Source of the DNA: Fomes fomentarius
Lineage: Eukaryota > Basidiomycota > Agaricomycetes > Polyporales > Polyporaceae
Assembly: GCA_022606135.1 (NCBI GenBank)
Contig: JABYQN010000001.1
Coordinates: 992,001 to 1,056,000, forward strand
DNA: 64,000 nt
Reading direction: 5' to 3'
Shown: positions 20,101 to 32,371 of the stretch, piece by piece
Position numbering within the stretch: position 1 is the first letter of the stretch
How the letters are laid out: every line of letters starts with the position of its first letter
Translations under genes and position numbers: made by a program
The notes under the pieces: generated by a model
What the model was told of the DNA's origin: nothing
The model's input: the letters and a program-made list of their open reading frames with translations, nothing else
Databases searched by the model: none

Positions 20101-21439
20101 GTGGTCCGTGTGAAGCTGCAACAACGCGCACGATTCCAGGAGTCCCTGGCGGCAGAGGGCAACAAGGCGTTCCTGTCCTTCCTCGACGAGATCATCAGCA
20201 AGCACTACGGGGTGCTGAGAGATGTGGTAAACAAGCTTGCGGTCACCGACTGCCTTTTCAGTCTCGCGCAAGTCGCTGCACAGGAAGGGTATTGCCAGCC
20301 TGAGTTTGTCGATCGGAAGGAGGGCGAAGAAGACGTGCTAGAGTTCGTGAAGGGTCGTCATCCCATGATCGAGGCGTTGAGAACGGACCCGTTTGTACCC
20401 AACTCGGTGAGGATGGGTGGTGGCGATTCGAGGCACAAGATCATCACTGGTCCGAATATGGGTGGGAAGAGCTCTGCGGTCAGGATGACTGCCTTATGTG
20501 CGATCGTGAGCGGTGTCTCGCTCTTCAGCGTTGGAAGCTCGTTCTGATCGAGAGGTCTGATGCTCAGATGGCACAAGTTGGGTCGTATGTCCCCGCGGAA
20601 TCTATGAAGCTGAGCCTGTTAGATGGAGTGTTGACTAGGATGGGAGGTGAGTGGTTTTCGCAGTGGATCACTGTATCTCATTGATGAGGGGCTGAATCGA
20701 CGTCTCTAAGCTTCTGATGAGCTTGCCCGCGGTCGATCGACATTCATGGTCGAGATGCAAGAGACGAGTGATATCCTAAAGATGGCGACGTCCCGAACTT
20801 TGGTGGTACTTGACGAGCTCGGCCGAGGCACTTCGACATTTGACGGGGTTAGTACATTGACCGATATTCTGCACCGGTAGGCTTGCTTGCTGAATCTCTT
20901 TGCACGACCTTAGATGGCCATCGCCGGAGCAGTGTTGCAGCACCTGGTACAGAACGTGAAGTGCAAGACGCTGTTCATAACGCACTATCCCCAAGTTGCG
21001 ACGGACCTGGAGCGCAAGTTCCCGTCAGACGTGGGCAACATGCATATGGGCTTCACAGAGGACACCCGCGTAGACGGAACGAGAGAGGTCACGTTCTTGT
21101 ACCGCCTTGAACCAGGACTTGTGGCCGAGTCGTTCGGCGTAGAGTGCGCCCGGCTTGCGGGACTTCCTGAATCAGTGCTCAAGGTAGCCAGCGATAGGGC
21201 CGAGAATATGAAGCAGCTGGTCGAGGAGCGGGTAAGGCGGACGAAGTGAGTGTATCATTATACGTCACACCTGATCATCGTCATCTCATGGCTGCTTCAG
21301 GATGCGCAAGTGCACGCAACTCGTCCGACATTGTCTTGCCATTGGCGTCGACGCCAACGTGATCGAGCGACATTCTGCACTCAACGACCTCAGTGAATTC
21401 CTACATTCGATATCGACCGCAAGCGAACCGTGTACATGA
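17171..21439 (+). CDS. MSH3: MSH3 DNA mismatch-repair ATPase
   Basis: MutS homologue that pairs with MSH2 to recognise insertion/deletion loops. The start at 17171 puts a PCNA-interacting box QATISSFF at residues 14-21, followed by a disordered acidic/basic region. The mismatch-binding domain begins across an intron at YTPFELQ / [20 protein letters not shown]. The clamp/lever exons include [19 protein letters not shown] and [19 protein letters not shown]. The ATPase has Walker [10 protein letters not shown] near 20453, then [19 protein letters not shown], Walker [17 protein letters not shown] and FITHYPQVA. About ten short introns are inferred; the Walker A exon ends at ALCAI and resumes at [11 protein letters not shown]. 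The N-terminal PIP box with long linker, and the FEEDAK context, favour MSH3 over MSH6. The last exon ends at 21439, 12 bases from the convergent POL5 stop. Confidence 0.92.
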
Positions 21440-21451
21440 CTACGGACATGT

Positions 21452-24400
21452 CTAGCCGGACTTCGTCTTCCTAGCCTTCTTATGCTTCGCCTTCTTGCCG
21501 TTCTCCGTAGCACCCTCGTCCCCACCCTCCTCTGTATCCTCTGCTTTGCGCTTGGTCCTTGCTTTCTCCTTGCTTTTCCTAGTAGACGTTTTCGCACTAG
21601 ACTTATCGTCCTGTAGTAGCTCAGTAATCTGCTTGCACATCGCCTGCAGACCGACGGCTTCCTTGAAACGGTCACTCCCAGCTAGTGCGTTCCGGAGGTC
21701 AGACCATGAGGATGGCTGCCAGGCAGATGTAAGCTCCTTGGAATCTTGGATGACACGTCTGGTCTGGCGGACTGCGACCAGGGTCACTTTGAGGATTTCC
21801 TTCACATGTGCAGGTTGAAGCGTTGTCGTGTCGCCATCGCACGCTTTCGAGATTGTCTCGATGATCGCCTGGCGCAGCTTGGGCACAAATGCCAATGCCT
21901 CTGATTTGCGTTCACCCTGACGATTTGTGAGCACAGGAACAGATGGCAAAAGACACTGAAGGAATATAACTCACAAGTGCCGGCAGCTGGTTCATCAACG
22001 TCTGGATGATGTGGAATGGCTGCAGTTGTCGGAAGACATTGAGGGCCTCCCCAGACGCCTTGACAAGATCGTCCCGAAGATCCCAAGCTGCTTGCGGATG
22101 CCTCTTGGCAAAGTCGTCGAAGAACGCCGTGTTGAGCTTGGACGACTTCCGTGACACGAAGTCGTGGAGGGACCCCCGGTAGGCCCCGAGCACGGACTCC
22201 GCGGCATTGGCGTGCACGAGGACCTTGGACAGGTAGAGACTACACTGGTTCAGAGTCGCCAGCACGTCCGAACTCGATGCCTTCCTTGCGAGTTCGTGCA
22301 GGTCTTCGAGCGCCTTTGCTGCATCCTCGGCTGATACGGAAGATGTCGGGACCTCTTTGGATTTGCCTATCCGATTCCGGAGGATGCCCGTAGCCTTGTC
22401 CGAGAGTTGCTTCTCGTCGGAGCCGGTGGCGACGATCAGCTCTACCAGCGGCAGGATGAGGCGGACGATCAGGGGACTCGTGGGCTCTTTCTTGACGAAT
22501 ATGTCGAGCAGGTCCAGTACGCGGTTCTTGAAATGCGTTGCCTCTCTCTGGACGTCTACGGCCGAGAGATCAGTACAAGCACGGTGGGCGGGACGTCACA
22601 TTACTTGCCTTTCCCGCCGCCCTTCTCGGCGGCACGCGCCCTGAATGCCGCGGAGAGCTGTTCGTCGATGGCGAGCATCTGGTCATCATCCATCAGCTCC
22701 TCCTCCGATTCGGAGTCGGAGTCTCCCGTCGCCGCTGAGATGCCATTCACGCGGAGCGCTTCTTCAATCTTCTTCCGAAGCTCAAGGTCGGCCTCTTCGT
22801 CCGCGCCGTCGTCGTCTTCCTCACCTGAAGACGACGACAACACCGAATCAGCGTCACTTTCGGCGTCGTCATCCTCCTCGTCGTCATCCATCTCGACGTC
22901 TTCGTCGGCCATGAGTTCTTCAGAATCGCGGCGCTCTATTTGCTATGGAGATTCGGAAGATAAGCTCCTGTCGCAGACCACGCACCACAGACCGGGCTCG
23001 GGGCTCGCGGAGCCCACCGCCACGCAAGAAAAAAAGAAGGGGGAGGGACTCACGGTGAGAATGAGATCTATCGTGCTCTCCTGGACGGAGCCCGATAGCA
23101 ACGAGAAGGCCTGATTGGCCGCGGCGCGCAGGTACGCCGTGCCCTTCTCGAGGAAGCCGATGAGGGTGTCGACGAGAACGTCGACCGGCGCGGGAAGTTC
23201 CTTCTCCTTGCCCTTGTCTTCGCCCATTGACTTGCGGCTCTTCTTCCCCTTCTTAGGAGGCTCGGCGGGAAAGAGGCGCGAGGCGCCGTCCAGGCAGTTC
23301 TGCGATCAGTGATAGACTCGTCGTGAACAACGGCACCGAGGGATGTGACATAGATAGCCCACCTCCAGAGGCTCTGGGTCCTCCTCTTCGTCATTGGCGC
23401 AGTAGGCGTGCAAGAGCGTCGCGGAGACAAGAAGTTCAACCCCTCGTGCTTCTTCCCGACGCTCCTCGGGTGCCTGTATCCATGGGTACCAACGTACTCA
23501 GTCAAACAGTCCTTACTGCATGACCCAGACCACTCACGTCCTTCAGGCGCGAGATAATGTCCCGCGCCTTGCAGCGCCGCGACACTTCTTCGTCGTCCAC
23601 CTCGACTTCGTTGAGCAGTTTCACATGCTTGGTGTCCTTCTCAAGCGCCTCGATGGTCGACAATACCCTTGATACCCAGAATCGTCCATCAGAGGCAACC
23701 GCGGCGACCTTGGCCGCCTTGGTATCATCTACGTATGCTATTCATCTTCCATCCCTTCCAGAGGCCAAAAAAGCGGAAGCTCACCTTTGATAAGAGTAGT
23801 TTGCCCGGTCAGGTCCGCTAAGCACGCAAGGAGGCGTTCACGACAGTTCTTCCGCAATTCGTCCGAGAATGCGGGGGTGGGAGCGCTGCGCAGCTAAGGG
23901 GCAACACGCTCGGTCTCAGTACACTCGCAAATTTCGCCACGCCCCTGAAAGCTAAACGCGATACGGATGTATGGAAAGCGCCCAGATACAGAGGGCGAAG
24001 TAAGTGTGGCCCGCAGGAAGTTGCGCCATGATGGCACGAGGCCAAGAGGCAGGGAACGAGGACACGGAGGAGGCGGTACGTACCGCGGAGATTGTGCTCT
24101 TTTCCGACTTCTTCGCGATGATGAAGAGGCCATGGACGGCTAGCCAGTCGAGGATCGTCTGTATCCACGTATCGCTCTTGGGAACCGCCCCGTTGCGGAC
24201 GAGCGCGCTAAGTTGGTCGATAATCCACGCGCGGCGCGTGTTCACACCTTGGATGTCTGCGTCCGCGCTGTGCAGATACGAAGATAGCGCAGGGATGTGA
24301 AGATGCTAATGATCAGCGACGATCGCATTGGGATACACGAGAAAATCAAGTCGGGTTGTACGTACTTGGCGGAAGCAGAAGGCTCTTCGTCGACCTGCTT

Positions 24401-26161
24401 CAGGAGATAGTCGATGTAACTCTGTATCCCGTCTTCGTCCATTGACGTCAGTATCGACTCAACGGTCTTTGTCTTGGTGAGTTTGTCAAACTGTCGGCTG
24501 CCGTTGACACCGGTTAGCTGGAGGATCAGCGCGAAACCATTCTTGGGATTGTTCTTTACGACTTTCTGTATGTCTGTGGCCTGCGGGCATCGACATGAGG
24601 TATTAATTCATCTGAGATTAATCGCACATGTATAGATTGGCTATGCACCAACGTACCACTTGTCTGGCTATCTTGTGAAGATAGCGGTCGCTGTTGGACA
24701 GGTGGTTGATCCACGAGCGCATAAAGTTCTTCGTAAATAGCATGGGCATGTCATTTGCGTTAACACGCGGCAGGGCCTTCTGGAAGACCTGGAATCCCCA
24801 GTACTTGCGCTCAGGCGAAGATGTTGAAGCGAACAGGGACTCTGGGAAGTGGCATCTCATGAGCATTGCCGATGCACACGCTGCAAGGAGACACCGAATG
24901 GCACAAACCGTCAACGACGATCCGGAAAAACTCTGGGAAAGCGGCTCTGGGCGCACGATCACCCTGTGCGACAGACTGTGGCAAGACCCGATCGAGGAGC
25001 AGGTCCCAAACGAAATGCACTTGCGGCTTCCACGATCCAGATTTCGGCAGATCTGTCTCCTCATCATCGTCTGCATCGGATTCCTGGATGGAACGCAGAT
25101 TAGCAGGCTTTCGAGAACCGTCCAGGACACTCAGTACCTTGAGTATCCGCGCGATGATGCTGAGATTCCCCGTGCTCAACAAGTCCGGGTTTTTGAATGT
25201 CGGGGAAAGGACTTTCTTCCAGTCCCGAGACGGGTAGGACGACTGCAGCTTCAGCGTCAATGCAACTTTCTCCGGTGTCCAACCCTTGGATTCCGAGTAT
25301 ATTGCGGTGATTGTAGCGTCGAGAGCGTCATCCTTCCAAGAGACGTCTGATGATGTGAGGTTATCGACGGCAAGACTTATTGACCACCAAACGCTCTCGC
25401 GCAACCAGGATTTCTTCTCGCCGAGTGCCAAGAGTTGCGCGATCACTTCTTTGTAGCTCGATAAGTCTGAAGCCGCCGTGGATGATGAAGGAAGTGTGGC
25501 GTCACGTAACAGGAGCCCAGACTGGATGATGGAGGTAAGGCCGAACAGACGAGCAAACAGAACATCGCGTTCTTCCTGACCGGTCATAGAGCCCTGGGTT
25601 TTGGAGGAGTCCAAGACGAGCTGTATGATCTGCGAGCATGTCACGGTGTGAATGCGGGACAATAGCTACAAAAATGAGTACGTTAGCGACATGTTCACAG
25701 ATACAGTATGAGCAACGGCAGATGCATATTGTAGTAAGCTTCAAGTATAGAGGGGTCTCATCGACGTATGCGCAAGCTTTGTAAATGCGCATAGTGCGTC
25801 GTCGGCATTTCACCAACATCCCGAGATACACGAATCCCAGTCACCCGTGCAACAATTCGTAACTACACACCTCGGTCAATGCAACCGCGAACCCAAGCCT
25901 GCTGCTTTCCCTGGGACTTGCTAAGCCACGCACAAGCCGCCTGATAGAATATGACACGTCCTGCGCGTTGAACGCATCCAGGCCGTCCGACTTGCTCGTC
26001 TCCTTACCCTCATCCTCGTCCTCGGACGTCTCTGGTGAGTCTTTCGGCACGAAGTTGGACTGAAAGTGTTCAAGGGCAGAGATGAGCTTTACAGATGCAT
26101 CAAGTCGCTCCTTCTTGTTCGCCGAAGAGAGATGCCAGAAGAGAGGGAGGGTAGTAGACAT
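21452..26161 (-). CDS. POL5: POL5/MYBBP1A-family rDNA transcription/ribosome biogenesis protein
   Basis: Large nucleolar HEAT/ARM-type protein related to yeast Pol5 and animal MYBBP1A. The N-terminus MSTTLPLFWHLSSANKKERL and the following SYSIRRLVRGLASPRESSRLGFAVALTE are the family hallmark. Central exons include LFARLFGLTSIIQSGLLLRD, KSWLRESVWWSISLAV and VVKNNPKNGFALILQLTG. Toward the C-terminus an acidic stretch (about 22715-22910) precedes MDDDQMLAIDEQLSAAFRAR, another conserved block, and the tail is lysine-rich (KKAKHKKARKTK), fitting a nucleolar protein. Around eight or nine introns are inferred and the total is above 1100 residues, near family size. Despite the name, polymerase activity is not expected. 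A 16-base tandem repeat lies just upstream of the ATG. Confidence 0.88.
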
Positions 26162-26174
26162 GGCGGTGGCTGCA

Positions 26175-26206
26175 GCCTGCAGTGACCCGAGCCTGCAGTG
26201 ACCCGC
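26175..26206. repeat. 16-base tandem duplication upstream of POL5
   Basis: The unit gcctgcagtgacccg(a/c) occurs twice in tandem, differing at the last base. It lies 14-45 bases before the POL5 ATG, in its probable 5' UTR. Confidence 0.8.
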
Positions 26207-28985
26207 TAGAAGCCAGAGCTCGCAAAAATTATGGAAGCGCGCAATAAGCAGGGCTGATTAGATAGGCGCGCTGACGGGTAATCTTATCTATTGTTATCTC
26301 TAACTGTGGACTTGGCCCCTGGAATACTTACTGACTACAAGATCGCTCGCACCTCAATGCTCTTGGAGATGAAGCTCAGGGTAGTACCAGTAGTACTCAT
26401 GAGGAAACAGGCTACATAATCAAATATATTTTGAAGCCACTGATACAGGCTTGATTTACCAGGTATAGATAAGCACGGTCCCGAACTCCACCTGTGCACT
26501 ATGACCGTGTGTGCGTCGAATATTCGAAGCGTCCAAAGAGTTGGGCGAGCGGAAGATGACGCAAGGTGATGCGACAATGGGTCTAGACCGCGGAGGGAAA
26601 GAAGACAGGAAGAGCGAAGACGAGACCAAAGAGGGCAGCGCACATCATGAGAACTCCCCGAGACAATCTCAGCCGGCGAAGATCAAGGCTACCACGCGAG
26701 CAGCAGCGAGCTTAATAGCGTCGGCGCGCGTGAATTGCGGAAGCTCGCAGTCGCACAGATGCTAGGCTGGAAGCCGGGGTTGATCATGAAGTGCGAGAAG
26801 CGGGTGGGTGGGCCTGAAAGAACGAGGGGCAGCGTTCGCGGCGTTGGAATTGTCGGGTCCGACGGTGGGTATCGTAGACAGAGCTGAGTAGTACATAACC
26901 TAAGACGGCCTAGGGCAAATCGCACATGGACGATTGGGATGACGTCGGTGCCACGCTCCCGCGAGCAACAGTCGTCATCGTGCAGCCCGCCGTTGGACAA
27001 GAGACCCAGCCCGACGGCTCGCGCTATACCATCTACATCTTCCCATCCTTGGCCACAGCTTTTTGCGGGCTCGCGGCGACCCGTCGACCGCACCTGCGAC
27101 ACTACTGCGACCGAGGGTGTTGGAGCGACGCCGCACTATCCTGGGTGCGCATAGAGTCCTTGATCGGCCAGGATCACCCACATTGACATGGAAACTTCAC
27201 TGACATCCCAGCTGATAGAACTCGCCTTGCAGTCTAACCACCTCTTGGTCATTGTCAGTGCCCTCCACAGCTGGGCCCTTCCTCGCCCGGTGTGGGGCCC
27301 CACATAACGCTAGTGCGCTAACAACCGGCTCGGATTTCCATCCTTGGAGGCCGCCAACGACGTATGGGGTGCAGAATGTGGGGAAGGGCGGCGCAGGTTG
27401 CGGGGAAAGCGGGGTTGGGGAGTTGTCCGAGGGTTCTGTTGACGTCCACTCGGTCTGCCAAGTTCCCCCGTTGTCGTGTGCGCTCGGATCTCCGGTGCGT
27501 ACTCTGGCCTCACGGAAAGCCGACATCCACTCTATGCCCAATTACAGCGCTCCGTGGACGTCTTCAGTACGTGATGACGCTCGGAAAACACGGCCTTTTG
27601 CAGAGGCTCGAGGAAGAGTCGAACGATGCATGAGTTCATCCGATCAGCTTCGAGCGGCATGCGCATCGAAACACCTCCCGGAGCACGTCTTGCTTCGAAA
27701 GCGCAATCTCCCGCAAGATGGCAGAAGTGCCTCGCCGCAAATATGAAGTATGTACAACCCTGAAAGCTGACAGGTGCCAGGTTACCAGTGGGTGCAGAAC
27801 CCGCCGCCGCAACAGCTCGTCAGACATTCTCGCCCGCTGTCTCACGAATGCTGATATTGTACTTCGATGTCGAGGATGGGAAACAAGAAGACAAACCCTC
27901 GGAAGGTAGGGCCGAGTCGTTACAGGTAAAGCTACGCGATTACTCTCGTGCATGCCGCTGCTTGCTCCGTCCGTTTACGACAGATATCAACGTATGAGAC
28001 ACCTGACCAGGGCGTGGGTCTTGCAATGCGACTGCGTCTCAGCGTGCAATCTTACTATAGGCCTTCCCCGACCGGATGTCTGTCCAGAACGCCGGGCGCG
28101 TCTGAGGGATAGAAGCCGTTGGCAGACGCTAATTCACCGTCCTTTCGCCATGAGGATCCTGGCCACGTCCGTAACTCGGCTCTCGAGCACCTATCATTAC
28201 TCAATGACTAGGTCGGATCCTGCGGGGAATTCGTACACGGGGTGCGATTACTACTGTAATCTTGATGGCATTTGTAAGAGGCGGCGTCCATGAGGCAAAG
28301 CCATAGCATAAAGTCTGAAGGTTCATCTCAAAAAATGGATATGGAGGGGCCGACACAGTCGATGAAATCATCATGAGCCGCCACGCGGGGCATCCATGCT
28401 GTCAGCTGCATCATGTTCCCCGCATGATGAGAGGTTTAGTGCCGGTGAAGCAGGCAAATCTCGTCATTGTGCCAGTGGACAATCCGGGGTAGGGACGAGT
28501 CTGCTTGTGCATGTCGCACCGTGGCCTCGTTTGGATAATTGGTGACACACTCGCACACATTTGGCGAGGCATGTTCGGTGAAACACACGAGGGTGGGTAG
28601 AGACAATCGGGAGCGCGGCGGAAGAGGGCGGAAGGCAAGCTGCGATGGCCACGCGCGCGCGTAGGGAGGACACGAGATTCCGATATGGGGATCGAAGATG
28701 AGACGAGCTGTCGGGGAGCATTTGACGAATCGGGGGGCAGGGAAAACATGTGACAGCGCGATATCATCGCAAAGGGGAGCGCCGAAGTAATCCCGGTCCT
28801 CGAGAGTGGACGATGTTCTGAGGCTGCGGCCTGCCCGACAGAACGGCCTTCTTCTCTTTGCCTGTACTATTACCCGCGTGCTTAAATACGCCGCCTACAT
28901 CTCCTCCTCCATCCATCTACCCCGCCGCCTGCACTACTCTCTCCGCCTTCGCATTCACGACTCCACCACCAGCTCCTCCATCGCC
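26207..28985. other. Intergenic, only unassigned ORFs
   Basis: Open frames at 26335-26643 (-), 26926-27186 (+), 27197-27541 (-) and 27252-27746 (+) overlap one another and show no motif I recognise. The 26926 frame begins MDDWDDVGATLPRATVVIVQ and reads PDGSRYTIYIFPSLATAF. It is the most protein-like and could be an exon of an unidentified gene. Around 27718-27930 a MAEVPRRKYE frame ending in a possible donor (gtatgt) is another candidate. None is firm. Confidence 0.35.
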
Positions 28986-29375
28986 ATGTCCAACTCTGTC
29001 CTCTCCTCCTTCGACCCGCTCGCCACCCACCCCTTCACCAACAACTCGGGCCTCCTCCCCAAGCCCGCGCCACCATCCCAGTTCCCTCACGCCTCGAAGG
29101 CGGCGCACACCTCGCCCGGGCCCATTATCTTCACCACCGCCCCCCTGCAGGCACCCCAGCCGAAGCGGGCGTCGCCAGCAAAGTCAAACTCTTCTGCGCC
29201 CAAGCCCGTCTTCGTGCCCTTCCGGCCAGAGCGCTCCTCGCCGGAGCTCGAGGACATCCTTCTCAAGAAGAAGTTCTCCGACGCGTTCCAGGGCAAGGCG
29301 AGCTGGGGTATCGACCAGGTCGTCCTCCCCCATGCACCCGCGGTCCCGTCGGGCAGGCAGGGCAAGGCACAGTGA
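28986..29375 (+). CDS. Hypothetical 129-residue Pro/Ser-rich protein
   Basis: Small single-exon gene beginning MSNSVLSSFDPLATHPF and ending GRQGKAQ. The middle is Pro/Ser/Lys-rich and probably disordered. The C-terminal half has a more ordered-looking block, VFVPFRPERSSPELEDILLKK then FSDAFQGKASWGI. Codon use is strongly C-ending, as in well-expressed genes of this genome, and a TATA-like ttaaata (28880-28886) with a C/T-rich leader lies upstream, which supports a real gene. An in-frame ATG at 28806 exists, but its extension overlaps the TATA-like element, so 28986 is preferred. No function is known to me. Confidence 0.65.
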   Translation: MSNSVLSSFDPLATHPFTNNSGLLPKPAPPSQFPHASKAAHTSPGPIIFTTAPLQAPQPKRASPAKSNSSAPKPVFVPFRPERSSPELEDILLKKKFSDAFQGKASWGIDQVVLPHAPAVPSGRQGKAQ

Positions 29376-30083
29376 TGTGGTTGTCTGCCAATACCCATGT
29401 GATGTTCTATACCCCCTTGTACGTCGCGCTCTCTTCTTCTTTTCGTCCCCTCGCGCGCCGCGTTCGCGTCTTCCTTGCTCCCAGCCCCTTGTCATCGTTC
29501 TCGCATGCTGATTCTGGCGCGCGCAGATCACCCACTCACGAATTCACTCACGAACACGCGTGGCGGACGCGGAGGAGACCCGTCGCGCCACGAGCTATGC
29601 TCTGCAGCAGGAGGTATTCCTCATCATCCACCCGGACATTCGACTCTGGATGGGACGTTCTTGGAAGCAAAATGCCGATGGCGGCGTTGTATTATAGGGA
29701 TAGTGTTTATATCCACACGCGGGGTAATGGCTCCGGCGTAGGCAGGTTATTGGTGTCATCGTCCCTTGCATCCGCTTTCTACGCATGTTCTGCACTTGCT
29801 CATACACTACCCACATCTGCAATCACTATCCACATGTTTTCTGCTCGATCCTTTCGCGCGCGCACCTTGGCTTCTGAAGCTTTTAACACCTACATTCTAA
29901 GGTTTGGCGGACCTGCTTTCATCCGACGTCTGCAGGCAACTTCGTAGGTGCCGCTCCTGCGCCTTCGGGTTTGCTGTGGCCATGACCTCGAATGTTCCCC
30001 CCACCGCTGCTTCCCCTGCGCTCCCCTGCCACCTGATATCATCTCAACTTCGATGTGCTTGTTCTATGGGCTTGCAAGAAGAC
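29376..30083. other. Non-coding region after the small gene
   Basis: It probably begins with the 3' UTR of the preceding gene. The open frame 29372-29947 is composition-driven and has no recognisable domain. Homology to the 13-14 kb pseudogene block starts at about 30084. Confidence 0.4.
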
Positions 30084-31396
30084 GCGAGCGCTCCGGGCCG
30101 CGGAATGTCTTGGCTGTGGCCCATGGGAGAGACGGATCGTATTTGTCTGCGTGGCGGGAGGGCGGACCGCATCTGTATTCCCTACCTCCGGCCGTTAGCA
30201 CGGCTGGTAGTATCTCAGTATTGAACGAAGCTCTAGCTTGAGAACCTGACTCCGACCTGTGGCAGCAGATGCATGAGGCTTCTTCATTCGGAAGACGTAA
30301 CTGGCGTTACTGTAGGTGGCGCACTTCAGGCCCTCTCAGTCGAATTGCTGCGGCCTCTATGTAACACGGACTATGAAACTCAAAGTAAGCTCGCGTGAAT
30401 GTCGCGCGAGGCCCTTGGCAATTGAACATTGAGCTCTCAAGCTACAGCACCCTCTGGAACAAGGAGGTGTTCGACGTGGACAGCGTGGGGCTTTCCGGCA
30501 CGCTGCAGCTGCCTGAAGCTGTCAAAGTTTCATGTTCTACTTTCATGAGCGTTATGGCGTCGACGTCGCCACCATTGTTCCTGCCTCCTGACAGCGTCTA
30601 CACGTCTTGTTACTGCGAAGAGAACGCGTATCTCCTCGCAAAGTCCTTTGCAGTAGAGGGAGAGATTCTCGGTCGCAGCGCCCCTTGGCCATGGGAGGTC
30701 TATGTTGTCTTCGTATCCAACAGCGGGAAAACGGTAGGCATCTATATCCCTGACCCACTCACTGAATTGAACCTTGTTGTCCGATGCATCTCTTCCTTGC
30801 ACCAGGTCGCGCTCTGGAATCAGAAGGCACGGGATGGAGTAGTGGTGTGGGACTATCATGTCTTCCTGGTCTTGCGACCCCGCCCCCGCATCCTCCCCCA
30901 CCTTGGGGCTGGCACTAGCTCCGACTTGGATCATGCGACATGTGCTCCCTGGAGTCACTCCCCGCAATCCGACGTGCATTCGGCATCTGATTCCGCGCAA
31001 GACGACTGTGGGCCGCCGACTCAGTCTCCGGATGGCGATCAAGCATGGGTTTACGACTTTGACACAACGTTAGCCGTGCCCTGTCCATGGCGAGGTGAGC
31101 GGCCGAGTCATGACTCATCAAGCCATCTTGTTTTCGCTGTTTCGATTGGCCTCCTATACTGATCAATACTCTCCTGTGACATCGCCTATGCTCTCCTTGG
31201 GTGCTGCATCGTCCGTGCGGCCCTCCGCCCTCCGCCTCTCCGCCATCCGCTGACGCCAATATTAATTGGCACCCGCACCCGCACCGGCCCGTACCCCACC
31301 GCCGGCGCCACCGGTGCATCAACGCCGACCAATGTCGATGTGGCCGCGCGACTGCAGAGTATGTTGCGGGTACCTTTCCCTACGCATTCAACGATG
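30084..31396 (+). repeat. Duplicated block shared with NTAQ1 pseudogene
   Basis: This block (upstream sequence, first NTAQ1 exons and part of an intron) aligns with the reverse complement of 13352-14378. Homology begins at cgagcgctc and fades at gcattcaacgat. The other copy lacks about 310 internal bases. Some 470 bases ahead of the NTAQ1 ATG are included, so promoter sequence was copied too. Confidence 0.75.
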
Positions 31397-32371
31397 AGCT
31401 CGTGCCACTCGTGGACACGCGCTTCCTCAGGTACGTCCAATCAATTGTTGCATCCCCCCACCTCAGCGCGCCCCCGTTGTCCGGCGGTGGATCCAACACC
31501 GGTGCTACTTAGATGTGCTGACATCCCGTTTTTCGATACTACTGGTGGCTCCTATCTCCGACGTCGATGTTCCAGCTTGTTCAGAGTCGTCCCTGCGGAT
31601 GTCTATCTCGATTACTTCGCATCCGACCGGTCACATATGGTCAGCAGACGTTCTCCGTTCTGAACTACATACGTATTAGTGCTTGGCCTGTGTGTGCCAT
31701 GGCCCTTAGGCTGAGGATGAGGCTATGCTGGCACAAGCTAGTGGCCACTCGGCTGTGGGTGTAACTTGCGTTCCATTCATTTCTGTATATGGGCTGTGCA
31801 TAGTAGCGTGAAATGCTGACTGGACGTTTCCTATCGCGTCTCAATCCCTCGTGGATGCGGTCGCGTGCCTGCTCTTGTCCTAGCAGATTGTGAACGGCGA
31901 GATGGAGTCAGCTAGTGGCTCCGATGCAGATGAGGTGGACAAAATCATCAATGGTATGTCTTCGCCAGCACTGTAGTCTGATACATCCTTGATCTGATAT
32001 AGCACGCCTATATTGTCTATGTGCTTGTCTACCCACCCTTGCACCTTTACCGGGACTCTGCAGGAGCTGGAGTGCCCCACGGGCCACGATATTCCATGCC
32101 GCCGCCACCGTACCCGCCGCTGTGTGGTGCAAAGGCAAGGGAGTTGGGAATAGTTCACAACCTGATGGAGTCGTTCGTGGCCATGGACGTAATTAGCGGA
32201 GCAGCTATCTCTGTGTCCGACGGCAGGACGGTCGCCGAAGACGAGGGCACCTACTCGGCGCCAGGGTTCGCGGGTGAAATTGCAACCTCGGGGGTGGGAG
32301 CGGGAGCGAGAGCGAGCTCAAGCCTGGCGCGGTATGGTCAGGTGATGGATATAGGAGGATTCATGCAATGA
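30554..32371 (+). CDS. NTAQ1: NTAQ1, protein N-terminal glutamine amidohydrolase
   Basis: Deamidates N-terminal Gln to Glu, feeding the Arg/N-degron pathway. From the ATG at 30554 the first exon gives LPPDSVYTSCYCEENAYLLA with the nucleophile Cys, then WPWEVYVVFVSNSGKT. After an intron, VALWNQKARDGVVVWDYHVF carries the signature WDYHV His, and VYDFDTTLAVPCPW carries the catalytic Asp. Further exons read EYVAGTFPYAFNDELVPLVD, FRVVPADVYLDYFASDRSHM and YSMPPPPYPPLCG, then a Gly/Ala/Ser-rich tail ending MDIGGFMQ. All three catalytic residues are present. Oddities: an insertion of about 70 low-complexity residues between His and Asp, and introns of about 260 bases or more. Its 5' half and upstream region are duplicated in inverted orientation at 13352-14378. 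Confidence 0.87.

Noticed and set aside
22407..23114. 235-codon Ser-rich plus-strand ORF
   Set aside because: Antisense shadow of the acidic region of POL5: Asp/Glu codons read as Ser on the opposite strand.
29372..29947. 191-codon ORF after the small gene at 28986
   Set aside because: Probable 3' UTR with chance open frame; no recognisable sequence.
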